A DNA stretch of 64,000 nucleotides from NCBI RefSeq assembly GCF_021245985.1, contig NZ_JAJQXA010000003.1:62001-126000 (forward strand), in the 5' to 3' direction. The notes beneath the pieces are model-generated. The model worked only from the letters and a program-made list of their open reading frames with translations, made no database searches and had not been told where the DNA came from. This DNA is from Flavobacterium soyae (lineage in GTDB: Bacteria; Bacteroidota; Bacteroidia; Flavobacteriales; Flavobacteriaceae). Shown here one piece after another: positions 25,809 to 35,585 of the stretch (position 1 is the stretch's first letter; each line of letters starts with the position of its first letter). Made by a program: the position numbers and the translations under genes.

Positions 25809-25930
25809 TTGCCACAGATTACACAGATTAAAATGTTTTTTTTTATTAAATGATTTATGAATTTTGATTTCTTAGGGAAAATTTAAAACTCTTTTTTAAT
25901 CCCTTTAATCCTTTTAATCTGTGGCAAAAA
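25809..25930. repeat. GCCACAGATTACACAGATT inverted repeat
   Basis: GCCACAGATTACACAGATTA at 25811-25830 faces TTTTAATCTGTGGC at 25912-25925. It fills the gap between the TonB receptor and the PepSY gene. This word family is typical of Flavobacterium intergenic DNA. It may weaken read-through or protect the receptor mRNA end. Confidence 0.7.
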
Positions 25931-25931
25931 C

Positions 25932-28091
25932 TTATTTTTTTAATGAAAAATTGTATTGAATTCCAAATACAAATGTTCTTGGAGCCGCCGCCGTATATGT
26001 TGGCTGTGCGTTTGTGGTATTTGCTCTCGAAACATTGTAAGCGTATAATTTATCAGTCAGGTTCATTACGTTTCCATATACTTCAATGCCTTTCCATTGA
26101 TAACCAACTCTTGCATTGAAAATGTTATAACCGTCGTATTTTACCGTATTGATCTGATCTTGGTAATAACTTCCCACAAGCTGCCATTCTATAGAAGTTC
26201 TTAAATTAGGAAGCCAGTTTGGATAATAACTTACCTCTGAATTTCCAGACCATTTTGGGGCAGCCGGCATTTCTTTTCCATTTAAATCCTGAACGAGATC
26301 ACTTGGTTTATCTGAAAGTTTAAAATCGATATAAGTATGCTGTGCGTAAGTTCCACCCAAGCGAATATTAAATTGCTGTGAAGGACGATATGAAGCTCCA
26401 AATTCAATTCCTTTATGACGCGTTTCTCCTGCCGAACGATAATCTGTTGAGTTATCAGGAAGTTTAATGCTTAACAGCTCGTTTTTACCTTCCATATAAT
26501 AAAAGGCGTAATCAAAATTTAATTTATTTTGAAAGAAAGAAAACCATCCGCCAACTTCATAATTATCAAAAGTTGCAGGTTCTAAGTTGTAATAAAAAGC
26601 AGCCGGAACACCTGTTGTTCCTCCGGTTCCCGGTTTAGTTCTAAAAATTGATGTAATTCCCGGAGGCGCAAAACCTTGAGAATAATTACCATAAAAGCCT
26701 GCAAACTCAATCGGATTAAAATTTGCACCTACTTTAAAAGTGAATTTATCGTAGACTTTACTTCCTGTAGATTTGTCTAAAGCATTATCATAGTCTACTT
26801 TCATGTTGTCGTATCGACCGCCAACGGTAAATATTAATTGTTCAAGTGGATTAATGCTCAATTGCGCATATCCTGCAGAGTTGAAAATATCTGCCGTATA
26901 ATCTGCTAATTTTAAGTCTGGATGTTCAGCAATTATTTCATAAGAATCAACGGTTTGTTTACCAGCTTCTCCCGGATTTAAGTTAGCTTTTAAATCAATT
27001 ACATAAGACCAATACGTAACTGGAGAATAGTCGTATAAAGCACCAGCCACAAGTTTTGTATTTAGAAAATCAAATTTTTGAGTATGCTGGGCAATTGCTC
27101 CGTAACTTTTAAAATTATTTGAGTTTACTTCCCCTTTAGCAGTTGTAGGATTTATAGTCGGGCTCCATTTAATTCCGTAAGAAGGATTCTGGCCTAACTT
27201 ATTGTCACGTAAATAAGCTGTAATATAACTGCTTGAATTGCTGTTCCAATCGTGTTCTAGTGTTAAGCGGGTTCTTAAAGCGTCAGATTTTCTATAAGTA
27301 AAATTAGAGGTGCTTTTGTATGTTCTGTTGTTGAAAGCATCTTCGTTAACCGTTCCGCTCATATCCGAATAATATTTTCCATACATCGTATTACTTATTA
27401 ATCGGGTAGAAGGAGAGATGTTATAATCGATTCTCGCATTCAGATTATCTTTGTTATAATCAGAATAAGTCATCCATCCGTTTTCCTGCAAACTTGAAAT
27501 TCCGGCAATATGAAAACCAACTTTTCCTACGGTTGCACCTCCGGCAGCCTGAAATCTTCTGTATCCATAATTATCTGCCTGAACTCCAAATTTAAACTCT
27601 GGATCAACAGGTGGTTTTATCGAAATTAAATTGATTGTTCCACCCACAGCCTCAGGGCCGTATAAAGAAGAAACCGGACCTTTTACAACTTCAATACTCT
27701 GCAGGTTATATTGATTAATTTCTAATAAAGCATTGTGGTTAAAAATTCCCATCGGACGAATTGGCAAGCCGTCTTCTAAATATAAATAATAAGCATTAGT
27801 TGTCATTGGCTGACGAATAGACATCATGTGCTGTTCGTTTCCTAAGTTAACCATTAAAACTCCCGGCGTTTTGTTTATTATTTCATAAACAGCAGCTGCC
27901 TTGGTTTCGTTAATAGTTTTAGCCGTTAATTTGCTAATGGCAACAGGAGTTTCCTTGCGTTTAGCAGCAGTTCTGTTGGCAGTTATAAAAACATTTTCAA
28001 GCTCTTGAGATTTTGTTGTGTCTTTTTCTACCTTGTTCTGCGCAAAGACAAATTGTCCTATAAAGAATAGGATAATGTATATTTTTTTCAT
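25932..28091 (-). CDS. TonB-dependent outer membrane receptor
   Basis: 719 residues. A signal peptide (IILFFIGQFVFAQ) precedes an N-terminal plug domain (AKRKETPVAISKL to LYGPEAVGGTINL at about 150). A 22-strand barrel follows, ending in FGIQYNFSLKK with the terminal aromatic pattern. No carboxypeptidase-like N-domain is present, so it is of siderophore or metal type, not SusC. The substrate is unknown; the company of PepSY and a Cys motif protein suggests iron or copper. It is likely co-transcribed with the small upstream protein at 28190. Confidence 0.9.
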   Translation of the reverse strand: MKKIYIILFFIGQFVFAQNKVEKDTTKSQELENVFITANRTAAKRKETPVAISKLTAKTINETKAAAVYEIINKTPGVLMVNLGNEQHMMSIRQPMTTNAYYLYLEDGLPIRPMGIFNHNALLEINQYNLQSIEVVKGPVSSLYGPEAVGGTINLISIKPPVDPEFKFGVQADNYGYRRFQAAGGATVGKVGFHIAGISSLQENGWMTYSDYNKDNLNARIDYNISPSTRLISNTMYGKYYSDMSGTVNEDAFNNRTYKSTSNFTYRKSDALRTRLTLEHDWNSNSSSYITAYLRDNKLGQNPSYGIKWSPTINPTTAKGEVNSNNFKSYGAIAQHTQKFDFLNTKLVAGALYDYSPVTYWSYVIDLKANLNPGEAGKQTVDSYEIIAEHPDLKLADYTADIFNSAGYAQLSINPLEQLIFTVGGRYDNMKVDYDNALDKSTGSKVYDKFTFKVGANFNPIEFAGFYGNYSQGFAPPGITSIFRTKPGTGGTTGVPAAFYYNLEPATFDNYEVGGWFSFFQNKLNFDYAFYYMEGKNELLSIKLPDNSTDYRSAGETRHKGIEFGASYRPSQQFNIRLGGTYAQHTYIDFKLSDKPSDLVQDLNGKEMPAAPKWSGNSEVSYYPNWLPNLRTSIEWQLVGSYYQDQINTVKYDGYNIFNARVGYQWKGIEVYGNVMNLTDKLYAYNVSRANTTNAQPTYTAAAPRTFVFGIQYNFSLKK

Positions 28092-28189
28092 TTTAAATTT
28101 ATATAAATTTTAAAGTAACGTGTGCTTTTCCTGACTTTACGACAAGAAAAAATCTTTTCAAAAACTATTGAAAAGCGGTTATCAGAAAT

Positions 28190-28603
28190 TTATATAAAAT
28201 AGGATGGAGGTCGAAACGTAGTGTTTGAAACCGAGATTGGTTTTGTATCAAAAGAAGCAAAAATTTTTGCTCTTGATTCAATTGGAGTTACTAATTTAAA
28301 ATTAGTCGTAGTAGTATTTTGAATGTAAACAACTTCTGCTTTTTCTTTCAGGTTGTTTTGCATTCTTTTTTCGTTATCAGCGTATTTTTTTAAACTCTTT
28401 TGAAGCTCGCATCGACCGTTACAGGAATTAAAAACCATTTTTCGCTGTACGCAAATCGTTTTTGAAATTTCTTCCTGATTAAGTTTGAAAGAAGTATAAA
28501 CAAAGAAACTGCCAAAAGAAGGCAGTAAAAGTGTGCATGAAAGCAATATGATCAAAAATCGTTTCAAAAACGCTGTTTCTATGTTTCGAATGCAAAAATA
28601 CAT
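28190..28603 (-). CDS. Small exported protein with a CNGRC motif
   Basis: 137 residues. One membrane segment (RFLIILLSCTLLLPSFGSFF) is followed by a periplasmic part with Cys in KTICVQRK and a pair in FNSCNGRCELQK. Then comes a Lys/Glu-rich helix and a loose tail ending in PPSYF. I know no Pfam name for it. Similar small Cys proteins are often seen just upstream of metal-type TonB receptors in Flavobacteria (recalled, not checked). Three cysteines and the membrane anchor would suit metal or redox handling. It lies 98 bp upstream of the receptor gene. Confidence 0.7.
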   Translation of the reverse strand: MYFCIRNIETAFLKRFLIILLSCTLLLPSFGSFFVYTSFKLNQEEISKTICVQRKMVFNSCNGRCELQKSLKKYADNEKRMQNNLKEKAEVVYIQNTTTTNFKLVTPIESRAKIFASFDTKPISVSNTTFRPPSYFI

Positions 28604-28648
28604 TTAATTCGCATTTATTACCAAGAGTTTCGGAAAAAAGTTTTTTTT

Positions 28649-28801
28649 AGTATTCAGTGTTCAGATTTTTAGTGTTCAGTCTGGTTTGTAACCAAAAACT
28701 AAAAACCCGACAGGTTTTTAAAACCTGTCGGGTTTGATATGTAATTTGAATATCAGTCTAAAAACTGTGACTGAATACTAAAAATCTGAACACTGAATAC
28801 T
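28649..28801. repeat. Perfect 25-bp inverted repeat enclosing a 33-bp palindrome
   Basis: AGTATTCAGTGTTCAGATTT then TTAGT at 28649-28673 has its exact complement at 28777-28801. Inside lies AAACCCGACAGGTTTT (28703-28718) with its complement to 28735, the same palindrome core as at 7283-7315. It separates secA from the small metal-cluster gene. A related ATTCAGTGTTCAG cluster lies at 47837. Confidence 0.92.
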
Positions 28802-28807
28802 AAAAAG

Positions 28808-31800
28808 TTATTCTTTAACAATAACCCAAGCTCCTGAAGCTAAAAGGTTTTCTGCTTTTTTGAATTTCATTGTTTCTGTTTTACCAGTTGCAACTTCCTG
28901 AACAGTTACAGTATCATTACGATTGATTTTTGGCATATCTCTCACAATCGTTTCTGTAACCTGACGCTGTTGTGTTTCTCCAGCTTCGCGATTAATATTT
29001 TCGCTGTTTGGAATTTCGTCTTTGCTTAATTTAAAGTTTTCTTTTTGACGAACTTCTCTTGCTTCGTGAATTTCAGAAGTAACGTTTTGAGCTGGTAAAT
29101 CACCTTTGAACAAGAATGAAATAACTTCTTTATTAACGTTGTCTAACATTCCTCTAAACAAATTAAAAGCTTCTAATTTGTAAATAAGCAATGGATCTTT
29201 CTGTTCGTGAACAGCCAATTGAACAGATTGTTTCAATTCGTCCATTTTACGCAAGTGTTTTTTCCAGGCCTCATCAACAATCGAAAGTGTGATGTTTTTT
29301 TCGAAATCAGCAATTAATTGCGCTCCTTCGCTTTCGTAAGCTTTTTTCAAATCCGTAACAACATTCAAAGTTTTGATTCCGTCTGTAAAAGGAACTACAA
29401 TTCTTTCGAAATGATTGTTTGGCTCTTCGTAAACTCCTCTAATAATTGGGAAAGCTTCTCTTGCGCTTCTTTCTGTTTTTTCAGTGTAAAAAGCCAAAGC
29501 TTCTTTGTATACTTTTCCGGTAACTTCAATGTCTGATAATTTTTGAAAATCAGCCTCTGAAACTGGTGAAGTAATTCCGAAATAACGAATTAAGTCAAAA
29601 TCAAAACCTTTAAAATCATTTGCAATTTTATTGTTGCTTACGATTAACTCACAAGTATCATAAAGCATATTCGCGATATCCAGTTTTAAACGCTCGCCAA
29701 ACAATGCATGACGACGACGTTTGTAAACTACTTCACGCTGAGAGTTCATTACGTCATCATATTCTAATAAACGTTTACGAACACCAAAGTTGTTTTCTTC
29801 TACTTTTTTCTGAGCACGTTCGATAGATTTAGTCATCATAGAATGCTGAATAACTTCACCTTCTTTCAATCCCATTCTGTCCATAACTTTAGCCACTCTT
29901 TCAGAACCAAATAAACGCATTAAGTTATCTTCAAGAGAAACATAAAATTGAGAACTTCCCGGATCTCCCTGACGACCAGAACGACCACGTAACTGTCTGT
30001 CTACACGACGTGAATCATGACGCTCTGTACCTACGATTGCTAAACCTCCGGCTGCTTTTACTTCTGGAGATAATTTAATATCGGTACCACGACCAGCCAT
30101 GTTTGTTGCAATAGTTACAACTCCGGCTTTACCAGCTTCTTCAACGATTTGTGCCTCTTGTTTGTGCATTTTAGCGTTCAATACGTTGTGTGCGATTCCT
30201 CTCATTTTAAGCATACGGCTTAATAATTCTGAAATCTCTACAGAAGTTGTTCCAATTAATACTGGTCTTCCGGCATTTGATAATTCGGTAACGTCTTCAA
30301 TAACAGCGTTGAATTTCTCACGTGTTGTTTTATAGATATAATCTTCTTTATCGTGTCTTGCAATTGGACGGTTGGTTGGAATTTCAACAACATCCAGTTT
30401 GTAAATCTGCCATAACTCTCCAGCTTCTGTAACCGCTGTACCTGTCATACCCCCTAATTTGCTGTACATTCTGAAATAATTCTGTAATGTAACTGTAGCA
30501 AAAGTCTGTGTTGCAGCTTCGATTTTTACGTTTTCTTTTGCTTCGATAGCCTGGTGTAAACCGTCAGAATAACGGCGGCCATCCATGATACGACCTGTTT
30601 GCTCATCGACAATCATAATTTTGTTGTCCATGATAACGTATTCTACATCTTTTTCAAAAAGAGCATACGCTTTTAAAAGTTGTGTAAGAGTGTGAATACG
30701 TTCGCTTTTTACTCCAAAATCCTGAAATAATCTTTCTTTAGCTTCCGCTTCAGCGTCTTTATCTAATTTTTGTTTTTCGATAGCGGCGATTTCTGTTCCA
30801 ATGTCTGGTAAAACGAAGAAATCAGAATCTGTATCTCCAGATAAATATTGGATACCGTTATCTGTCAATTCTACCTGATTGTTTTTTTCTTCAATCACAA
30901 AATATAAAGCTTCATCTACTTTATGCATTTCGCGATTGTTATCCTGCATGTATTGATTTTCAGTTTTTTGAAGTAATTGTTTAATTCCTTCTTCACTCAA
31001 AAATTTAATTAATGCTTTATTTTTAGGTAAACTTCTGTAGGCTCTTAACAACAAGAATCCGCCTTCTTTAGTATTTCCTTCTTTGATTAATTTTTTGGCT
31101 TCTGCCAAGAAACCATTCGCTAACTGACGCTGCTGTGCAACTAAGTTCTCGATTTTTGGTTTCAACTCGTTAAATTCATGACGATCTCCCTGCGGAACTG
31201 GTCCTGAAATAATAAGCGGTGTTCTTGCATCATCAATTAATACAGAATCGACCTCGTCGACAATCGCAAAATTGTGTTTTCTCTGCACTAAATCGCTAGG
31301 CGAGTGTGCCATATTATCTCTTAAGTAGTCAAAACCAAATTCGTTGTTGGTTCCGTAAGTGATATCAGCATCATAAGCTTTTTTTCTGGCTTCAGTACTT
31401 GGCTGGTGATTATCGATACAGTCAACAGATAAACCGTGGAATTCGAATAATGGTGCTTTCCACGTGCTGTCACGTTTTGCCAGGTAGTCATTCACAGTTA
31501 CTAAGTGAACTCCGTTTCCTGTCAAAGCGTTTAAGTAAAGCGGTAAAGTAGCTACTAAAGTTTTACCTTCACCCGTTTGCATTTCGGCAACTTTACCTTC
31601 GTGCAGAACCATTCCTCCAATCAACTGAACATCATAGTGAATCATGTCCCAAGTAATATCTTTTCCGGCAGCATTCCATTTGTTTGCCCAAACAGATTTT
31701 TCGCCGTCAATCGTAATATATGGTTTTGTTGCAGAAAATTCGCGGTCTTTTGCAGTTGCAGTAACCTCAATATGAGAGTTTTCTTTAAAACGACGAGCCG

Positions 31801-32155
31801 TTTCTTTTACTACAGAAAAAGCTTCAGGAAGAATTTCTAATAAAGTTTTTTCAGAGATTTCATAAGCTTCTTTTTCAAGAGCATCTATTGCATCATAGAT
31901 ATCTTCTCTTTTATCGATATCTTCAATATTTTCGACTTCCGTTTTAAGCGAAGCAATTTTTGCATCTTTTTCTGCTCTCGCTTCTTTAATTTTTTCTTTA
32001 AAATAAGCGGTTCTCGCTCTTAGTTCGTCGTGAGATAAACTCATTAAACTAGTTTCGAAAGTCTTAATTTTGTTTAAGTAAGGTTGTAAAGCTTTGACAT
32101 CTTTTTGAGATTTATCACCTACAAAGACCTTAATGATGCTATTTATGAAACTCAT
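28808..32155 (-). CDS. secA: Preprotein translocase ATPase SecA
   Basis: 1,115 residues, longer than the 901 of E. coli, as usual in Bacteroidota. Walker A is MQTGEGKTL and the DEAD-like box is [13 protein letters not shown]. An insertion of about 100 residues after [13 protein letters not shown] contains the coiled [16 protein letters not shown] segment. The helicase motifs [11 protein letters not shown] and [13 protein letters not shown] are complete. The C-terminus ends in [12 protein letters not shown]; the SEC-C zinc motif is absent. It drives protein export through SecYEG at the inner membrane. It is monocistronic or follows DUF2795. Confidence 0.98.
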   Translation of the reverse strand: MSFINSIIKVFVGDKSQKDVKALQPYLNKIKTFETSLMSLSHDELRARTAYFKEKIKEARAEKDAKIASLKTEVENIEDIDKREDIYDAIDALEKEAYEISEKTLLEILPEAFSVVKETARRFKENSHIEVTATAKDREFSATKPYITIDGEKSVWANKWNAAGKDITWDMIHYDVQLIGGMVLHEGKVAEMQTGEGKTLVATLPLYLNALTGNGVHLVTVNDYLAKRDSTWKAPLFEFHGLSVDCIDNHQPSTEARKKAYDADITYGTNNEFGFDYLRDNMAHSPSDLVQRKHNFAIVDEVDSVLIDDARTPLIISGPVPQGDRHEFNELKPKIENLVAQQRQLANGFLAEAKKLIKEGNTKEGGFLLLRAYRSLPKNKALIKFLSEEGIKQLLQKTENQYMQDNNREMHKVDEALYFVIEEKNNQVELTDNGIQYLSGDTDSDFFVLPDIGTEIAAIEKQKLDKDAEAEAKERLFQDFGVKSERIHTLTQLLKAYALFEKDVEYVIMDNKIMIVDEQTGRIMDGRRYSDGLHQAIEAKENVKIEAATQTFATVTLQNYFRMYSKLGGMTGTAVTEAGELWQIYKLDVVEIPTNRPIARHDKEDYIYKTTREKFNAVIEDVTELSNAGRPVLIGTTSVEISELLSRMLKMRGIAHNVLNAKMHKQEAQIVEEAGKAGVVTIATNMAGRGTDIKLSPEVKAAGGLAIVGTERHDSRRVDRQLRGRSGRQGDPGSSQFYVSLEDNLMRLFGSERVAKVMDRMGLKEGEVIQHSMMTKSIERAQKKVEENNFGVRKRLLEYDDVMNSQREVVYKRRRHALFGERLKLDIANMLYDTCELIVSNNKIANDFKGFDFDLIRYFGITSPVSEADFQKLSDIEVTGKVYKEALAFYTEKTERSAREAFPIIRGVYEEPNNHFERIVVPFTDGIKTLNVVTDLKKAYESEGAQLIADFEKNITLSIVDEAWKKHLRKMDELKQSVQLAVHEQKDPLLIYKLEAFNLFRGMLDNVNKEVISFLFKGDLPAQNVTSEIHEAREVRQKENFKLSKDEIPNSENINREAGETQQRQVTETIVRDMPKINRNDTVTVQEVATGKTETMKFKKAENLLASGAWVIVKE

Positions 32156-32242
32156 AATTTATTTGTATTTCTTTATTATATAATATGTATTTGAACCAAA
32201 AAAAAAGCCTCTATGATGAGACTTTTTCCTTTGGTTTATTTT

Positions 32243-32464
32243 TTAATATTCATCCTCATTCCAAAGATAATCTTCGTCTGTTGGATAATCAGGCCAAATT
32301 TCTTCCATTGATTCATATATCTCGCCTTCGTCTTCTATTGACTGAAGGTTTTCTACTACTTCTAATGGAGCACCAGCTCTAATAGCGTAGTCAATAAGTT
32401 CGTCTTTGTTAGCAGGCCATGGCGCATCACTTAAATAAGATGCTAATTCTAATGTCCAATACAT
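32243..32464 (-). CDS. DUF2795-domain small acidic protein
   Basis: 73 residues. WTLELASYLSDAPWPANKDE, then LIDYAIRAGAP and VVENL, match the DUF2795 fold. The tail is very acidic (DEDYLWNEDEY). The protein is conserved beside secA in many Bacteroidota. Function is unknown. It is transcribed towards secA with an 87-bp gap that holds a weak hairpin. Confidence 0.88.
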   Translation of the reverse strand: MYWTLELASYLSDAPWPANKDELIDYAIRAGAPLEVVENLQSIEDEGEIYESMEEIWPDYPTDEDYLWNEDEY

Positions 32465-32565
32465 CTGTTATCTGTTTAGTTTGTGCAAAAATAAATTTTT
32501 TACTGAAAAAGACAAGTAAAATTTGATTTATTTTAATAAAATTTAAGAACGTCCTGTTAATTACG

Positions 32566-32647
32566 GATTTTAGATTGTTGATTTTAGATTTATAGAATCT
32601 TGAAAAATCTAAAATCTGTCCCGAAGCTTCGGGACTAAAATCTAAAA
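32566..32647. repeat. TTTTAGATT word repeats with a CCCGAAGCTTCGGG palindrome
   Basis: TTTTAGATTGTTGATTTTAG faces AAAATCTAAAATCTG around a perfect 14-bp palindrome at 32620-32633. Related word clusters flank the next gene (33226-33322) and the ndk region (54963, 55142). They mark gene ends and probably terminate transcription. Confidence 0.75.
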
Positions 32648-32649
32648 TT

Positions 32650-33219
32650 TCACTTCCTCGGAATCCATTTCACTTCCTCCGCTTTTAAGTCAAACGACAA
32701 CTTCCGTGCCAAGACAAAAAGGTAGTCAGAAAGTCGGTTTAAGTACATAATTGCGATTTCAGGAACGTGTTCATTATGACTTAAATGTACTGCCAAACGC
32801 TCTGCACGGCGGCAGATACAACGTGCTATATGACAATGTGACACGGTTGGGTGACCGCCCGGTAAAACAAAATGAGTCATTTGCGGAAGGCTTTCTTCCA
32901 TTTTATCTATTTCGTTTTCGAGTAATTGGATATCCGAGTCAATTATTCCGAGATTTTTTAAGCGAAGTTCTCCATTTTTCAAGACTTCTTTTTCCTGCGG
33001 AGTTGCCAAAATGGCGCCAACAGTAAAAAGCCGATCCTGAATTTCTATTAAAATGGTTTTATAATGTGAATCGATTTCCTGATCGCGAATTAATCCGATA
33101 TAGGAATTTAATTCATCAACAGTCCCGTAACTGTCAATTCTTATATGATCCTTAGGAACGCGCGTGCCTCCAAAAAGAGCCGTTGTTCCTTTATCGCCTG
33201 TTTTTGTATATACTTTCAT
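32650..33219 (-). CDS. Cob(I)alamin adenosyltransferase (PduO type)
   Basis: 189 residues, the size of PduO-type ATRs. The ATP loop is YTKTGDKGTTALFGG at 4-18. The second motif IDSYGTVDELNSYIG and the third CRRAERLAVHL are complete. It transfers the adenosyl group from ATP to cob(I)alamin to make adenosylcobalamin. No B12-dependent enzyme or other cobalamin gene is adjacent. It is flanked by TTTTAGATT word repeats on both sides, so it appears to be monocistronic. Confidence 0.95.
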   Translation of the reverse strand: MKVYTKTGDKGTTALFGGTRVPKDHIRIDSYGTVDELNSYIGLIRDQEIDSHYKTILIEIQDRLFTVGAILATPQEKEVLKNGELRLKNLGIIDSDIQLLENEIDKMEESLPQMTHFVLPGGHPTVSHCHIARCICRRAERLAVHLSHNEHVPEIAIMYLNRLSDYLFVLARKLSFDLKAEEVKWIPRK

Positions 33220-33320
33220 GGTTATTTTAGATTGTAGATTTATGATTTTAGATTGAATGCTAGAGTCTTAAATTTTTAGATTTAGAAAATAATCTAAAAT
33301 CTAAAATCAGAAATCTAAAA

Positions 33321-34007
33321 TTATTTAGTTGTGTCACTTTCAATTAATCCATCTCGTAAACGAATAACTCTGTGTGCGTAAGCTGCGATGTCTTCTTCGT
33401 GAGTTACTAGAATTACAGTGTTTCCTTGAGCGTGAATATCTCCAAAAAGCTTCATGATTTCTACAGAAGTTTTACTGTCTAAGTTTCCTGTAGGTTCATC
33501 GGCCAGAATAATCGAAGGTTTGTTGACCAAAGCGCGGGCAATGGCAACACGCTGGCGTTGTCCTCCAGATAACTGATTGGGCTGGTGATCCATTCGGTCT
33601 CCTAAATTTACTTGTTTTAAAACCTCAGTGGCTCTTGTATTTCTGTCAGATTTTGAATATCCGGCGTAAATCATTGGTAAAGCTACATTGTCTAAAGCCG
33701 TAGTTCTTGGTAAAAGATTAAAAGTTTGAAAAACAAATCCGATTTCTGTATTACGAATTCCGGCAAGTTCGTCATCACGCATTTGGCTGACATCTTTTCC
33801 GTTTAAAACATAACGTCCGGAAGTTGGGGTATCCAAACAACCTAATAAATTCATTAAAGTTGATTTTCCAGATCCCGAAGGCCCCATTAAAGCAACATAT
33901 TCGCCTTTGTTGATTTCTAAATTAATTCCTTTTAAAACATAGACGATTTCATTACCAAGTACAAAATTTCGTCTTATGTCGGTTATTTTAATTAATGGAT
34001 TTGCCAT
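33321..34007 (-). CDS. ABC transporter ATPase (LolD/MacB-like)
   Basis: 228 residues. Walker A is GPSGSGKST near 42. The Q-loop is in [11 protein letters not shown], the signature is [15 protein letters not shown] and Walker B is [13 protein letters not shown]. The switch His is in [25 protein letters not shown] and the short length place it in the LolD/MacB branch that powers lipoprotein release or efflux. No permease gene is beside it, so the membrane partner is elsewhere. The next gene upstream is a methyltransferase. Confidence 0.93.
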   Translation of the reverse strand: MANPLIKITDIRRNFVLGNEIVYVLKGINLEINKGEYVALMGPSGSGKSTLMNLLGCLDTPTSGRYVLNGKDVSQMRDDELAGIRNTEIGFVFQTFNLLPRTTALDNVALPMIYAGYSKSDRNTRATEVLKQVNLGDRMDHQPNQLSGGQRQRVAIARALVNKPSIILADEPTGNLDSKTSVEIMKLFGDIHAQGNTVILVTHEEDIAAYAHRVIRLRDGLIESDTTK

Positions 34008-34182
34008 TTCGTTTTACAATTTTGGATTTAAAAGTACAAAACACTTTTTAATTAACGATGAGTAGTTTGAAATTGATTTTTGTTACAATTCGAACTGTCG
34101 AATAAGAATGTTTTTCTTTTAATGAAGCAGGGAAACAGGGAAAAAGAAGGTAAAAAAATGGCAATCAGAAATGATAGTCATT

Positions 34183-34962
34183 TTATACTCTAATAACAAA
34201 ATGTTCTTTTTCTTGTTCGTATCTAAAAAATACAAATCCCCATTGAAAAGTATCGATCGTAACTTTTACTTTTGGATGATTTTTTATAATCTCCCAGGCT
34301 TCTTCCATTTCCGGCGACCAATGTATGTCGTCAAAAATCCAAACAGAATCATTATTTACTGTTTGCAGTAAAAGTTCAAAATAAGTTAAAGTTGCTTTTT
34401 TTGAATGATTACCGTCGAAATATATTAGATCATATATTTTAGAATTCAGGTTTTCTGAAATTAAAAAAGATTCAAATTCAGAGATTATGTTTTCGACATT
34501 TTTGCAGTCAAATTTATCTAATTGATTTTGGGCCGCATTTGCCGTATTTGGACAGCCTTCAATTGTAATAACTTTTGCCTCTGTATTTCCCAATGCAAGG
34601 GCAGCAGTCGCCAAACCTAAAGAAGTCCCAATTTCAAGAATGTTTTTTGGCTGAAAATAATTTGTTACGCGAAATAATAATTCAGCCCGTTTTGGTGAAA
34701 TTCCGGCTGTAGATGCGATTTTAGAAATCTGCCTTCTGTTTGATTTAAAAACTTTAGAGCCAGCACCAAAATCAGTTACTTCAATAAAATTTTTATTTTC
34801 AAGAAGCGATTTTCTATAATTTTTTAGAATCAAATATTCGCGTTTCGGCTTCTTATCATAAAAGCATTTAGTCAATAAACTAAAAACAAAAGGCGAATGA
34901 ACACCGTGTTCGTTTTTAGAATTCCAAAGAAATTTTAAATAAGATTTGATTTGAAACAGCAT
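34183..34962 (-). CDS. Class I SAM-dependent methyltransferase
   Basis: 259 residues. A helical N-terminal part (YLKFLWNSKNEHGVHSPF) is followed by a Rossmann domain. Motif I is ILEIGTSLGLATAALA, the acidic loop VITIEGCP binds AdoMet, and YDLIYFDGNH then IFDDIHWSPEME resemble O-methyltransferases of the COMT-like group. The substrate is unknown. The HGVHSPFVF start is common in Bacteroidota members. It sits 20 bp after the FKBP gene on the same strand, so they are probably co-transcribed. Confidence 0.85.
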   Translation of the reverse strand: MLFQIKSYLKFLWNSKNEHGVHSPFVFSLLTKCFYDKKPKREYLILKNYRKSLLENKNFIEVTDFGAGSKVFKSNRRQISKIASTAGISPKRAELLFRVTNYFQPKNILEIGTSLGLATAALALGNTEAKVITIEGCPNTANAAQNQLDKFDCKNVENIISEFESFLISENLNSKIYDLIYFDGNHSKKATLTYFELLLQTVNNDSVWIFDDIHWSPEMEEAWEIIKNHPKVKVTIDTFQWGFVFFRYEQEKEHFVIRV

Positions 34963-34982
34963 GCCTAAATTTTGAAAATACC

Positions 34983-35465
34983 TTAATTAATTGATTTTAA
35001 AGTAATATCAAATATCAAAACAGATCCACCCGGAATTCCGTTGTAATCTCTGCTTCCGTAACCTAAATGCGCGGGAACAAAAAGAACACCTTTTCCTCCC
35101 GGTTTAAAAAGTCTGATTCCTTCTTTCCAGCCTTGAATTACCTGATTTAAACCGAATGCAACTCCTTTTTTATCTTCTTCGGCTACATCTTTGTCACTTT
35201 CATCAAACACATTTCCGTCTGTAAAATAGCCTTTGTAAACAACCGTTACATTTGAATTGGGTTCAGGGAAATCTTCACCTTCACCCGGTTCCTCGATAAT
35301 ATAATATAAACCAGAATCTGTTCTTGTTGCAGTTAAGTTGTTTTTAGCCAAGTAATCTTTGATTTCCTGTTCATTTTGAGCCGTATAATCTTTAACTTCA
35401 TCCTTATCCTTAGAGCAAGAAAGGAATAGTACTAATGCAAGTAACACTGTTAAAAGTTGTTTCAT
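34983..35465 (-). CDS. FKBP-type peptidyl-prolyl isomerase lipoprotein
   Basis: 160 residues with lipobox FLSC (Cys17). An N-terminal Lys/Glu linker (ending at TRTDSGLYYII) leads to the FKBP domain. VYKGYFTDGNVFDES is the first active strand, VIQGWKEGIRLFKPGGKG and LGYGSRDYNGIPGGSVL complete the pocket. It likely folds proteins in the periplasm or at the outer membrane surface. It is close to the methyltransferase gene. The 120-bp gap to the ABC-F gene has an inverted repeat. Confidence 0.92.
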   Translation of the reverse strand: MKQLLTVLLALVLFLSCSKDKDEVKDYTAQNEQEIKDYLAKNNLTATRTDSGLYYIIEEPGEGEDFPEPNSNVTVVYKGYFTDGNVFDESDKDVAEEDKKGVAFGLNQVIQGWKEGIRLFKPGGKGVLFVPAHLGYGSRDYNGIPGGSVLIFDITLKSIN

Positions 35466-35498
35466 ATTTTAGGTTTTTTAAATAATTAAAGATTTTGG

Positions 35499-35577
35499 TT
35501 TCACAGAGATTCACAAAGAAAACGCGAAGATTCACAAAAAATTTCGTGCACCTCTGTGCTTTCTTTGTGAACCTCTA
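35499..35577. repeat. TTCACAGAGATTCACAAAG inverted repeat
   Basis: TTCACAGAGATTCACAAAGA at 35501-35520 faces GTGCTTTCTTTGTGAACCTC at 35556-35575. It lies between the FKBP gene and the ABC-F gene and likely terminates the latter. Confidence 0.7.
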
Positions 35578-35585
35578 TAATTAAC

